This document shows positions 16,327-25,252 of a stretch of DNA of 42,418 nt, one piece after another. Source of the stretch: Micromonospora deserti (lineage in GTDB: Bacteria > Actinomycetota > Actinomycetes > Mycobacteriales > Micromonosporaceae); assembly GCF_003236335.1 (NCBI RefSeq), contig NZ_POUB01000027.1:1-42418 (forward strand), given 5' to 3'. The position numbers were made by a program, and so were the translations under genes. Within the stretch, counting starts at the first letter, position 1; each line of letters opens with the position of its first letter. A model generated the notes under the pieces. The model did no database searches. It worked only from the letters and a program-made list of their open reading frames with translations, and was not told the origin of the DNA.

Positions 16327-17316
16327 TCAGTCGACATCCGGTGGACTGGTTCGAAGGTACGCGGGTGGAGGTGCGTCCGGGTTGGCGAGTTCGTGGGTGG
16401 GGCTCTCAGCCGTGGCTGGTCTGCTGTTGCGGGCGCGTTGGGTGACGACGACGCAGGAGAGGACGAGTAGCGCGGCGCCGACTGCCGGGAGGGTGACCGG
16501 TTCGTTGAGGAGCAGGACCGACCAGCCTAGGGTGAGGACCGGCTGGACGAGTTGGATCTGACCCACGTGTGCGATGCCGCCTCGGGCCAGCCCGGCGTAC
16601 CAGGCGAAGAAGCCGAGGAACATCGACACGACGGTGACGTACCCGAAGCCGAGCCAGGCGGCGGTGTCGGCGTTCGGGGGCTGGGCGAGGACCGCGATGG
16701 CGGTGATCGGCGCAGTTGCCGGTAAGGACAGGATGAGGGCCCAGCAGATCGTGCGTGCGCCGCCGAGATCTTGGGCCAGCGCGCCTCCCTCGGCGTATCC
16801 GAGGCCACAGAGTAATACGGCCACGAGGAGGAACAGGTCAGCGGGTTCAACCGCACCCGAGGCGCGGCCAACGGTTCCGAGGAAGATGAGCACCGCGGCG
16901 AGGCCGGTACCGCTGGCGGCCCAGAACATCGGTGGCGGACGTTCCCCGGCGCGTAGGACCGCGAACACGGCGGTGACAGCCGGTAGCACGGCGATGACCA
17001 CCGCGCCGTGGGCCGCTGTTTGCGTCGTGAGGGCGAGTGAGGTGAACAGCGGGAAACCGACCACTACGCCAGTGGCGACAACGGCGAGCCGTCTCCACTG
17101 CACGGCGGTGGGCCGTGGAGCCCGAACCAGGCGGAGGTATGCCCAGGCCAGCAACCCGGCGCCTACCGCGCGGCCGAAGGCGACGAGCCACGGGTCCAGC
17201 TCGTCGACCGCGACCTGGGTCGCGGGTAGCGACATGCTGAAGGCGAGGACGCCCAGCCCGCCTAGGGCGCTACCCGTTACCCGGCTGCCGATAGTAGCGT
17301 TACTGTGTACCTTCAT
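16327..17316 (-). CDS. EamA/DMT-family exporter
   Basis: The 329-residue protein has ten predicted membrane segments in two EamA halves. The first half includes LGVLAFSMSLPATQVAVDEL, FGRAVGAGLLAWAYL and GFPLFTSLALTTQTAAHGAVV. The second includes VTVVSMFLGFFAWYAGLARGG, QIQLVQPVLTLGWSVLLLNEPV and GAALLVLSCVVVTQRAR. Such proteins usually export amino acids or other metabolites. ATG at 17316-17314 overlaps, on the opposite strand, the ATG of the MocR gene. No Shine-Dalgarno sequence precedes it, so it may be read from a leaderless message. Pairing with a MocR regulator suggests the cargo is related to a B6-linked or amine compound, but that is inference. Confidence 0.88.
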   Translation of the reverse strand: MKVHSNATIGSRVTGSALGGLGVLAFSMSLPATQVAVDELDPWLVAFGRAVGAGLLAWAYLRLVRAPRPTAVQWRRLAVVATGVVVGFPLFTSLALTTQTAAHGAVVIAVLPAVTAVFAVLRAGERPPPMFWAASGTGLAAVLIFLGTVGRASGAVEPADLFLLVAVLLCGLGYAEGGALAQDLGGARTICWALILSLPATAPITAIAVLAQPPNADTAAWLGFGYVTVVSMFLGFFAWYAGLARGGIAHVGQIQLVQPVLTLGWSVLLLNEPVTLPAVGAALLVLSCVVVTQRARNSRPATAESPTHELANPDAPPPAYLRTSPPDVD

Positions 17317-17331
17317 GAATGACAGTAACGC
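17293..17331. promoter_or_regulatory. Inverted-repeat operator covering both start codons of the EamA/MocR pair
   Basis: GCGTTACTGT (17297-17306) and its exact complement ACAGTAACGC (17322-17331) form a perfect 10-bp inverted repeat with a 15-base spacer. The spacer holds the palindrome TTCATGAA, in which the two divergent ATGs overlap. A third half-site AGTAGCG (17293-17299) lies in direct orientation to AGTAACG (17324-17330). It is a likely binding site for the MocR protein, blocking both genes at once. Confidence 0.6.
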
Positions 17332-18724
17332 AGGCGATCGTGTTATCCAAGATCTACGAAACGTGGCTTCCACCGCTGCCCCTGGCATGCGCCTGCCGTC
17401 AGTACGGCAGCTGACCGCACGCCATCACGCCTCACCGGTGACCGTGGCGCGGGCAATCCGCCGGCTGGTCGCCGAAGGCCTGATCGAGGCGAGACCAGGC
17501 AGGGGCACCTTCGTGGCTAAGCCCCCGGACCATCGCCCGCCACCACCCGATCTGTCCTGGCAAGCCATAGCGCTGGGCCCCCGGCCTCCCGGCGAGGAGG
17601 CCATGCAGGCCCTTCTCGCCCTTCCCCGCCCCGACGCGATTCCCCTGTCCAGCGGCTACCTCGACCCTGACCTGCAACCCGCCACCGCGCTCGGCGCCGC
17701 CCTGGCCCGCGCCGCCCGGCACCCGACGTCGTGGCAACGCGGCCCGGTCCAGGGTCGGGAGGACCTGCGCGCCTGGTTCGCCCGCGAGGCCGGTGGCGCC
17801 CTACACGCCGACGACATGGTGATTTGCCCGGGAGGGCAGGCTGCCCTGTCCACCGCGTTCCGCGCGCTCGCCGCGCCCGGCGAGCCGGTCGTGATGGAAT
17901 CACCCACCTACCTCGGCGCACTGGCGGCAGCCCGAGCCGCAGGTCTGCGCGTGGTGCCCGTACCCGCCGACGCCGACGGTGTCCGGCCGGACCTGCTCGC
18001 CGCGGCCCTGACCCGCAGCGGCGCACGGCTCTTCTACTGCCAACCCCTGTACGCCAATCCACACGGTGCAACGCTCGCCGAGCACCGGCGTGCCGCTGTG
18101 GCCGATGCGGTCCGGGCGGCCGGAGCGTTCCTCTTGGAGGACGACGTTGCCCGTGACCTGAGCATCGACGGCACTCCGCCGTCACCCCTGGTCGCCAACG
18201 ACCCGGATGGGCACGTGGTCTACCTGCGGTCATTGACGAAATCGGCCGCTCCCGGCTTACGGGTAGCCGCCATCGGCGCCCGTGGCGCCGCCGGCGCCCG
18301 GCTGCGCTCAGCCCGGACACTCGACGACTTCTTCGTCGCCGGACCTCTGCAGCAGGCCGCGCTCGACTTCCTCACCTCGCCCGCCTGGACGCGACACCGA
18401 CGCACCCTGCGCGCAGCTCTGCACAGCCGCCGCGAGGCTCTGCTCGCCGCCCTGCACCGTCACCTGCCAGCCCTTCTTCCGCCTACCGTGCCCCGCGGCG
18501 GACTGCACCTCTGGGTCCGCCTACCCCACGACCTCGACGACCTCGAACTCGCCACCGCGGCAGCTGCTGAACACGTCGTGGTTTTTCCCGGACGCCCCTG
18601 GTACGCCGCCGAGCCGCAAGCCCCCCACCTCCGCCTCACCTACGCCGCCGCACCACCCGTACTCCTCGACGAAGGCATACGCCGGCTCGCCCGCGCCGTC
18701 GCCGCCCTGCGTAACCGTCCCTAA
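17315..18724 (+). CDS. MocR-type regulator: GntR winged helix fused to aminotransferase-like domain
   Basis: The protein has 469 residues. Residues 1-70 form a GntR winged helix (GMRLPSVRQLTARHHASPVT, AIRRLVAEGLIEARPGRGTFV). Residues ~100-465 form a fold-type I aminotransferase-like domain. Visible there are CPGGQAALSTAFRAL, ESPTYLGALAAARAAGLRVV, YCQPLYANPHG, LLEDDVARDL and Lys309 in YLRSLTKSAAPGLRV, the usual PLP-binding Lys. These regulators sense PLP or an amine adduct. ATG at 17315 sets the winged helix at the N-terminus and overlaps the divergent EamA start. It lacks a ribosome site, so leaderless translation is likely. It probably controls itself and the exporter. Its stop is six bases from the stop of the convergent LuxR-type gene. 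Confidence 0.93.
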   Translation: MNDSNAGDRVIQDLRNVASTAAPGMRLPSVRQLTARHHASPVTVARAIRRLVAEGLIEARPGRGTFVAKPPDHRPPPPDLSWQAIALGPRPPGEEAMQALLALPRPDAIPLSSGYLDPDLQPATALGAALARAARHPTSWQRGPVQGREDLRAWFAREAGGALHADDMVICPGGQAALSTAFRALAAPGEPVVMESPTYLGALAAARAAGLRVVPVPADADGVRPDLLAAALTRSGARLFYCQPLYANPHGATLAEHRRAAVADAVRAAGAFLLEDDVARDLSIDGTPPSPLVANDPDGHVVYLRSLTKSAAPGLRVAAIGARGAAGARLRSARTLDDFFVAGPLQQAALDFLTSPAWTRHRRTLRAALHSRREALLAALHRHLPALLPPTVPRGGLHLWVRLPHDLDDLELATAAAAEHVVVFPGRPWYAAEPQAPHLRLTYAAAPPVLLDEGIRRLARAVAALRNRP

Positions 18725-18730
18725 CCACTT

Positions 18731-21385
18731 TCAGGGCGACGGGCTGAGCGACAGCGCGGCACGCAGCTCCGTGCGGCCGGCCACGCCCAGCTTGGCGTAC
18801 GCGCGGTACAGGTGGTTCTCGACCGTCCGTTCGGACAGGTGCAGCCGGGACGCGAGCGCTCGGGTGGTCTCGCCCTTCGCCGCGGCCACGGCGATCTCGC
18901 GCTCTCGCTCCGTGAGGTCCTCGGTCGGACCGTCGAGCCGCAGCGCTGGTGTGACCGCATCTTCGCATTCGGCGAGCAGGGCGGCGGCGAGGAGCCGGGC
19001 CCGTCTGCCGGCTCGCCCGTCGCCCGCCGCGTGCCAGCTGGCTGAGGCCATTCTCGCCGCCTCCGCCCCGTGCAGCGGCATGCCAAGCGCGGCGAACTCC
19101 CGCGCCAGCTCCAGCAGCGTGGCGGCGTCGCCGTGGCTGGCGGCGCTGGCGTAGGCCACGGTGAGCCGGCCAAGCTCCCAGCTGCCGGGGGGCGGGTACG
19201 TGGCGAGCAGTTTCGCCGCCAGCGCTGGCTCGCCCAGCCGGACGAGGTCCAGGGCGCCGAGGGTACTGGGACCGAGCGCGCCGAGTCGGCCGTGGCGCGT
19301 GATCTCCCCGGCGAGTACGTGACGCGCGCCGGCAGGGTCACCCGTGGCTGCCGCGTGCCACGCCTGCCCTCGCGCCACCTCAAGGTCGAATATCTGGATC
19401 GCGTACGGGCCGCCGGTGTTTCGGTCGAGATCCGTCGCGGCCTCGGCGATCTCCTTGGGGTTGCCGAGCTGGGAGGCCGCCTGTAGCCGCAGCGAGCCGG
19501 CAACGCGGCCCGCTTCCTTGAGGTGCAGCTCACCGGCCGCGAGACGGGCCTCCTTTGCCCAGCGCAGCGCGGTGAGCGGCCGGCCGCGCTGCAGGGCGAT
19601 CTTGGCCAGGGAGAACGCTGCCAGCGCTTGGCCGACCGGGGCTGTCGGATGCAGGCTCGCCTCGTACGTCGCCATGGCGTCCTCGGTGGCGCCGACCGGA
19701 TCTGGCAGGTCGGCGCGCATCCAGCCCAGCGCCACCGGCATGCTGTCGGCGTGGATGTGGCTCAGCCCGGTGTGCCGGGCGGCGAGCGGCAGAGCCTCCT
19801 GGACAAGCGCTGAACACTCCGCATAGCGGCCGGTAAGCATGAGCGCTCCCGCCGCGGCAGCGGCGGCGGCGAGTCGGGCGTCGACGGACCTGGCGTTGCG
19901 GAAGGCGGCCAACGCCGGTGCCAGCACCGTGCAGTCGAGCTGGTACGTACGCAGGTACAGCCGGAACACGCCCAGTTGCTCGCGGCAGTCCGGGTCTGTC
20001 ACGACGACCTCGTCCACAACGGTGAGCCCGGCGCGCACGTCGTCGGTGCCGTGCGCCAGCAGCGCGGCGTGTTGTACGGCGACCGCAACCCGCTCGGGGT
20101 CGTCCACCGCCACCTGCCGGAGTTCGGTGCAGAGTCGTAGCGCCTCGTCGAGCCGGCCGAGCTGGAACAGCGCCCGTACGGCGGTCAGGCCGGCTGCCAC
20201 CCGGCCACCCGCCTCGTACGCGCGCCGGGCAAGCCGTTCGGCCAGGTCGTACTCGCGCACCTGAGCCGCCTCGCCCGCCGCGTCGAGCATCAGCGCGGCG
20301 TCGAGGGTGCCGCCCGCTTCGAGCCGCCACAGCGCCACCCGCATGAGCTCCTCGCGCGTGCCCTCCAGCGCGTCCGCGAGCTGCCGGGCATACCGCAGCC
20401 GCGCGACTTCCGGCGTGCCGGCGCGCAGGAGTTCGCCGTAGAGCGGATGCGCGAGCCGCACCATGCGGCAGCCGCGGGCGGCGGTGACCGTAACCAGTCT
20501 CCGTCGCTCCAGCGACTCCAGGGTTGAGTCGCCCACCAGCGCGGTCGCCGCTCGCAACTCCAACGGTTCGCCGAACGCCATGATTTCCAGCGCGTCGCGT
20601 TCGGCCGGGTCGGTGGTGGCCAGGCGGTCCCGGAGCAGTTCGGTCAGGCGCGGCGACGCGCCTAGCGGCCCCGTCAGCCGCCAGACGCCGTCGACCTCGG
20701 TAAGCAGGCCGGCCTCCCGGGCGGAGGTCAGCAACTCGCGGAGGAAGAGCGGATTACCCGCGGCGGTTTCCCGGAACCGGTGCAGGGTGCGCCCCTCGAC
20801 GGGGCCACCGAGCATCGCACCGATGAGGGCGTCGGCGTCCTGTCGGGGTAGCGCGCCCAGGTCCACCCGGGCGGCATCGCCGTCCTTCCAGAGGGCGGTC
20901 ACTGCGTCAGACGTCGGCTTGTCGCTCCGTACGGTGGCCAGCACCGTGAGGGTCCCCTCGGCGACGGCGTGGTAGACGGCCGTCGCCGAGGCGTCATCGA
21001 GCAGGTGTGCGTCGTCGAGCCACAGCACCACTCGCCCACGGGGGTGTTCGGCGGCGCGCCGCCGTAACGCGTCGAGTGCGCGCTGCACCGGGCCCAGGTT
21101 CCAGCTGCCGCTGTCCGGGTCGCCCTCGCTCTGCAACGTCAGCAGGCCGGCGAGCGCGGCGAGCGGCAGGCTCGTGGCGGAGGCGGAGGTACGCGCGGCG
21201 AAGATCGCCCAGCCATGTGCGCCGAGGCGAGAGGTCGCCTCCTGAGCCAGCCTGGTCTTGCCCACCCCCGCCGGCCCGACAATGACGACCCCACGCCGGT
21301 GCCCGGCGTGCAGCGCCGCGACTGTCGCCTCCAGCTCCGTCGCGCGACCCACCAGCGGCGGGTCGTCCACCGCCCCATGATTCAC
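18731..21385 (-). CDS. Large ATP-binding LuxR-family regulator (LAL type)
   Basis: The 884-residue protein has an N-terminal STAND-type ATPase domain. Walker A is GPAGVGKTR at about residues 37-45 and Walker B is VVLWLDDAHLLDD at about 120. A long helical TPR-like middle follows (repeating AARLAYEAGGR-type segments to about residue 800). The C-terminus is a LuxR DNA-binding domain (LTEREREIAVAAAKGETTRAL, then LHLSERTVENHLYRAYAKLGV). LAL proteins are usually pathway activators that respond to a small ligand or partner. It is divergent from the LPVTG protein/protease pair across 171 bases, which makes that pair a candidate target. Confidence 0.93.
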   Translation of the reverse strand: MNHGAVDDPPLVGRATELEATVAALHAGHRRGVVIVGPAGVGKTRLAQEATSRLGAHGWAIFAARTSASATSLPLAALAGLLTLQSEGDPDSGSWNLGPVQRALDALRRRAAEHPRGRVVLWLDDAHLLDDASATAVYHAVAEGTLTVLATVRSDKPTSDAVTALWKDGDAARVDLGALPRQDADALIGAMLGGPVEGRTLHRFRETAAGNPLFLRELLTSAREAGLLTEVDGVWRLTGPLGASPRLTELLRDRLATTDPAERDALEIMAFGEPLELRAATALVGDSTLESLERRRLVTVTAARGCRMVRLAHPLYGELLRAGTPEVARLRYARQLADALEGTREELMRVALWRLEAGGTLDAALMLDAAGEAAQVREYDLAERLARRAYEAGGRVAAGLTAVRALFQLGRLDEALRLCTELRQVAVDDPERVAVAVQHAALLAHGTDDVRAGLTVVDEVVVTDPDCREQLGVFRLYLRTYQLDCTVLAPALAAFRNARSVDARLAAAAAAAGALMLTGRYAECSALVQEALPLAARHTGLSHIHADSMPVALGWMRADLPDPVGATEDAMATYEASLHPTAPVGQALAAFSLAKIALQRGRPLTALRWAKEARLAAGELHLKEAGRVAGSLRLQAASQLGNPKEIAEAATDLDRNTGGPYAIQIFDLEVARGQAWHAAATGDPAGARHVLAGEITRHGRLGALGPSTLGALDLVRLGEPALAAKLLATYPPPGSWELGRLTVAYASAASHGDAATLLELAREFAALGMPLHGAEAARMASASWHAAGDGRAGRRARLLAAALLAECEDAVTPALRLDGPTEDLTEREREIAVAAAKGETTRALASRLHLSERTVENHLYRAYAKLGVAGRTELRAALSLSPSP

Positions 21386-21556
21386 GGGCTACAGGGTGAC
21401 AGAGCGGTGCACGCCGTCGAACACGGGCGTCCCCGGTCACTGAGTGGCCACCGCACCACAGTTGAGTACCGCGGTACTCATGCCGGACCGGCTCGGCGTG
21501 TGCTGAGGTGTTCGGGCGCCGTCGCGCCCACGTAGTCTTGGGAAGGTCCATCTTTG

Positions 21557-22657
21557 ATGCACTGTGCCGCCGTGCTCCGCCGCGCGCTCGCCGCCACCGC
21601 TGCCAGCGTGACGATTGCCGCCGGTCTCGTCCTCGCTGTCGCCACGCCCGCCGTCGCCGCCGACCTGCCCGACATCAGGCCCGCCAACCTGTGTGGCGCC
21701 CTGCGGTTCGACTGGGGCCCGGATGAGCCGGTGCTCGGGGATTCCGGCCCGGGAACGACCACCGTGCTGCGTAACGGCGTGGTGGTCGACGAGTTCCAGA
21801 TGGGCCCGCGCGGCGACTACCAGATCGGTGCGGTGCATACCGACGTCATCGAGCTGCGCTGGCCCGAACTGGGTAGGTCGGACAGCTTCCGCTACCTCGA
21901 TCCGGGCGGCTGCGAGAACCCGCCCCGGCTACGGATCACCCCGAAGGACACCTGTTTCCGGGTCGCGTTGAAGCTGGAGAACAACGGTTCCGCGCCGATC
22001 GAAGGGCTCACGCTGCTGGTCTCCGTCCCGCCGCACGAGCGGCCGCTGCCCGCACCCGACCCGGGGACGTCGCACCAGTACGTGCCGCTCGCCGACGGCG
22101 ACCGGTACGGGGTGCGCAGCACCCTGCCCGACGGCAGCCACGCGATCTGGTTGCTCGGCACCTTCCGCCAGCCGGCCGGCTGCGACCGTGAGCACATCAC
22201 GGTGCAGGTCACGGAGATCTGCGGGGGCGTGCGGATGCGGGTGGACAACGGTGCGGGCGGTGACGTCGTGCTGGATGTCCGGATCGAGGGGCACGGCCGG
22301 GTGCGCAGCCAGGAGGTGCTGGCGCGGTCGGCCGAGATCTTCGAGGTGCCCGCCCCCCGCGGCTCGGTGCTGTTGATGGGCGACGTCACCGGGAACCTGG
22401 ACTTCGGCAGCCACACCGTCGCCGGCACGAGCTGCGCCACACCGGCCACCGACCCGACCCACAGCCCCACCGCCGGCCCGAGCACGGACGCGCCGGGCGG
22501 CGGCGGTGGGGGCGACGGTGACGGACTGCCGGTCACCGGCTTCCAGACCGCCGCGCTCGCCGCCGGTGGCGTGCTGATGGCGGTGGCGGGCCTGGCGTTG
22601 TTGATCATCGTGCGCCGCCGCCGGCTGTGGTTCACCGCGCCGGAGCAGAACTCGTGA
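21557..22657 (+). CDS. LPVTG-type cell-wall-anchored surface protein
   Basis: The 366-residue product has a signal peptide (RRALAATAASVTIAAGLVLA, Ala-x-Ala end near 35) and a beta-rich Cys-containing outer part with blocks such as CFRVALKLENNGSAPIEGL. A Ser/Thr/Pro/Gly linker follows, then the sorting signal LPVTG at about 324-328, a membrane segment (AALAAGGVLMAVAGLALLII) and the positive tail VRRRR. It should be attached to peptidoglycan by a sortase, but no sortase gene is in the window. TTG at 21554 or ATG at 21557 could start it, and GGAAGG lies upstream. The stop overlaps the protease start by four bases, so both are made together. The ligand or partner is unknown. Confidence 0.75.
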   Translation: MHCAAVLRRALAATAASVTIAAGLVLAVATPAVAADLPDIRPANLCGALRFDWGPDEPVLGDSGPGTTTVLRNGVVVDEFQMGPRGDYQIGAVHTDVIELRWPELGRSDSFRYLDPGGCENPPRLRITPKDTCFRVALKLENNGSAPIEGLTLLVSVPPHERPLPAPDPGTSHQYVPLADGDRYGVRSTLPDGSHAIWLLGTFRQPAGCDREHITVQVTEICGGVRMRVDNGAGGDVVLDVRIEGHGRVRSQEVLARSAEIFEVPAPRGSVLLMGDVTGNLDFGSHTVAGTSCATPATDPTHSPTAGPSTDAPGGGGGGDGDGLPVTGFQTAALAAGGVLMAVAGLALLIIVRRRRLWFTAPEQNS

Positions 22658-24843
22658 CCGGCCCAGGATCGGCGCGGCGGGCACGGTCCGGCCGGTGGCG
22701 GGCGGCTGCGGCCGGGGCCACGCTGCTCGCCCTGGTGACCAGCCTGTTCGCGGTGGCACCGCCAGCCACCGCGGCTGGGGGCGTCTTCCTGCCGGCCACC
22801 GACGGGATCAAGGGCGAGTACGTCGTCATGCTGTCCATCAAGGACTCCGGCATGGTCGACGAGTTCGCCAAGAATGTCGCGGAAAAGTACCAAGGGACGC
22901 TGCAGCACGTGTACCGGAACCTGTTGCCCGGTTTCGCCATCGAGCTGTCCGCGGAGGCCGCCAAGGAACTGAGCGGCTTCCCGGAGGTGGCGTACGTCGA
23001 GCAGAACGCGCTGCTCTACCCGCAGGACGTGCAGACCGACCCGCCGTACAACCTCGACGCGATCGACCAGCGCGCCGGACTCAACGACGAGTATCACTTC
23101 GACACGACGGGTGCGACCGTGCACGCGTACGTGCTCGACTCGGGCATGCGCCACACCCACGAGGACTTCGAGGGGCGGGCCACCGGCGACGTGTCGTTCG
23201 TCCCGCACGGCATCGACCGCTGGGGGACGGGGGACTGCTCCGGACACGGCACCAAGATGGCCGGCACGATCGGCGGCCGACTGCACGGGGTCGCGAAGAA
23301 GGTCCGGTTGCACACCGTACGCATCGCTGGCTGCTACCCAGGCACCGTCGCGCAGGGTATCGCCGGGCTGGACTGGATCGCCGCCAACGCCATCCGCCCG
23401 GCGGTGGTCAACATCAGTTCGGCGACGCCGGGAAACCGGTCACTGGATGAGGCGGTCACCCGCCTGATCGGCCGGGGCATCACGGTGGTGGCCGCCGCCG
23501 GCAACCATGCCGACGACGCCTGCCTGTTCTCGCCGGCCCGGATCCCCGACGTGATCACCGTCAGTTCGGTGCACCTGCTGCTCGAGCGGATGGACTACGC
23601 CAACTACGGGCCGTGCGTCGACCTGTTCGCCATGGCGGACCGCATTCCCACCACGACCGCGGACAGCGACACCTCGACGGGGCTCGGCGGCGGCACCTCG
23701 ATCGCCGCCCCACACGTCACCGGGCTGGTGGCTCGCTACCTCGAACGGTTCCCCACCGCCACGCCGCAACTGGTCGCGGCGCGGCTCGCCGACGAGGCCA
23801 GGCGGGACCGGATCGTCGACACGCGCGGCGCAACGAACCTGATGGTGTACGCCGACCCCGGCGGGCCGGGCAACGACGGGTTCGGCGGCCGGGGCGCCGA
23901 CGTCAACGGCGACGGCCGCGACGACATCATCAGCTTCGGCCGCGGTGCCGGGGCCGACGTCCACGTCGCTCTCAGCACCGGCGGCGGCTTCGGGCCGGCG
24001 ACCCGCTGGCACGAGTACTTCGCCGCGGGCAACGAGATCCCGCTGCTCGGTGACGTCGACGGGGACCGCCGCGCGGACCTGATCACCTTCACTCGGGGTG
24101 GTTCCGCCGACGTCTACGTCGCCCGCTCGACGAGCACGTCGTTCGGCCCCTCCGAGCGATGGCACACGGCGTTCGCCGGAGGCACCCAGACGCCGCTGGT
24201 GGGCGACTTCAACGGCGACGGCCGCGACGATATCGCCACTCTCACCCGGGAGGGCTCCCGCGATGTCTACGTGGCGCTCTCCGACGGCAGCAGTTTCGTC
24301 GGCACGGGGGTCAGGTGGCACGACGACTTCGCCGGCGACGACCAGGTGCCGCTTGTGGGCGACGTCAACGGCGACGGCCGTGACGACATCGTGGGGTTCC
24401 GCAGGTTTGGCTTCTCGGACGTGACGGTGGCGCTGTCGACCGGTAGCGGTTTCGTGGCCGGCCCCCAGCGTTGGCTGGACTACTTCCTGGACCCGGCTGT
24501 GGAGTCAACCCTGGTGCCGGTCGTCGGGGATTTCAACGGTGACGGCCGGGACGACGTCGCGGCGGTCAACCGGGCAACGTACGGGGTGGCCGTCGGCATC
24601 TCCGACGGCCGGCGGTTCCTGCCACCCACGAGGTGGGGATGGACCTTCGCCGGCGGGATCACGCTGCCCGGCGCCGGAGACTTCGACGGCGACCGGCGGG
24701 ACGACATGGTGGGGTTTGCCCGGGGGACGTCGGGCGAGGTGCTGGTGGGCAGGTCGACCGGTGGCTCTTTCAGCAACGCGGTCCGATGGGGTGGTGGCTT
24801 CGCACCCGCCTCCGAGGTACCGATGCCCGCCGTGCTGTGGTAG
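22654..24843 (+). CDS. Secreted subtilisin-family (S8) protease with six C-terminal FG-GAP/VCBS-like repeats
   Basis: GTG at 22654 overlaps the preceding stop (GTGA), with GGAG upstream. The 729-residue product has a signal peptide (about 1-41) and an I9 propeptide (EYVVMLSIKDSG to VAYVEQN, about 56-118). The S8 domain follows with catalytic Asp162 (YVLDSGMRHTHEDFEG), His198 (CSGHGTKMAGTIGG) and Ser349 (GGGTSIAAPHVTG), plus the oxyanion Asn near 284 (AAAGNHADD). From about 412 come six repeats of ~50 residues. Each starts with a calcium-loop-like motif such as GDFNGDGRDDI and has VYVALS and RWH elements, as in beta-propeller FG-GAP repeats. It probably acts on or near the cell surface, perhaps processing its LPVTG partner. 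A hairpin follows at 24845. Confidence 0.92.
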   Translation: MTGPGSARRARSGRWRAAAAGATLLALVTSLFAVAPPATAAGGVFLPATDGIKGEYVVMLSIKDSGMVDEFAKNVAEKYQGTLQHVYRNLLPGFAIELSAEAAKELSGFPEVAYVEQNALLYPQDVQTDPPYNLDAIDQRAGLNDEYHFDTTGATVHAYVLDSGMRHTHEDFEGRATGDVSFVPHGIDRWGTGDCSGHGTKMAGTIGGRLHGVAKKVRLHTVRIAGCYPGTVAQGIAGLDWIAANAIRPAVVNISSATPGNRSLDEAVTRLIGRGITVVAAAGNHADDACLFSPARIPDVITVSSVHLLLERMDYANYGPCVDLFAMADRIPTTTADSDTSTGLGGGTSIAAPHVTGLVARYLERFPTATPQLVAARLADEARRDRIVDTRGATNLMVYADPGGPGNDGFGGRGADVNGDGRDDIISFGRGAGADVHVALSTGGGFGPATRWHEYFAAGNEIPLLGDVDGDRRADLITFTRGGSADVYVARSTSTSFGPSERWHTAFAGGTQTPLVGDFNGDGRDDIATLTREGSRDVYVALSDGSSFVGTGVRWHDDFAGDDQVPLVGDVNGDGRDDIVGFRRFGFSDVTVALSTGSGFVAGPQRWLDYFLDPAVESTLVPVVGDFNGDGRDDVAAVNRATYGVAVGISDGRRFLPPTRWGWTFAGGITLPGAGDFDGDRRDDMVGFARGTSGEVLVGRSTGGSFSNAVRWGGGFAPASEVPMPAVLW

Positions 24844-24844
24844 G

Positions 24845-24875
24845 GGTCATCGGGCGGCGTCTCGCGCCCGTGACC
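24845..24875 (+). terminator. Hairpin terminator of the LPVTG/protease operon
   Basis: GGTCA-T-CGGGCG pairs with CGCCCGTGACC (11 bp with one bulged base) around an 8-base loop, starting two bases after the protease stop. No T-run follows. Confidence 0.5.
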
Positions 24876-24906
24876 TCGTCAGACGCGGGCGCACCTCCGC
24901 TGGGCG

Positions 24907-25032
24907 TCAGCCGCTCACCGACGGTATGGCCGTCTGCCCCGCGTACGTTGGGATCTCGTCGTACTTGTTCAGCCTGGCGCCGTTCAACGCGAACGGTTGG
25001 GGCTCGGTTGTCCAACCCTCCTCAAAGGGCAT
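24907..25032 (-). CDS. Possible 41-residue peptide with its own ribosome site
   Basis: An ATG at 25032 follows GGAG by seven bases, and an in-frame TGA ends the upstream frame ten codons before it, so this is a bounded short frame of 41 residues. The peptide begins MPFEEGWTTEPQPF, continues ALNGARLNKYDEIPTY and ends AGQTAIPSVSG. It is soluble, has no Cys and shows no signal peptide. Its composition differs from the Arg/Pro/Gly-rich shadow frames in the window, which argues that it is real. It could be a RiPP-like precursor or the tail of a lost gene. No maturation enzyme is nearby. Confidence 0.35.
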   Translation of the reverse strand: MPFEEGWTTEPQPFALNGARLNKYDEIPTYAGQTAIPSVSG

Positions 25033-25252
25033 GAGGGACTCCGTTTGGCCGCGGCAATTTCACTCACCAGTTGCGGTCAACGAAATCGGCGGACCATCAT
25101 CAGCCAGATGGAGCAGCAGGTAGAAGAGCGCCACCCTGGCAAGGGGTCGAGGTACTCGCGTCAGGGATAAGTGTCTCTGCCGAAAGTCGGAGTCCGGTGG
25201 GCAGGCTGGTCTGCCGGCGGAGGGAAGCGTCAACGGGGCTGTCGGTGCGACC

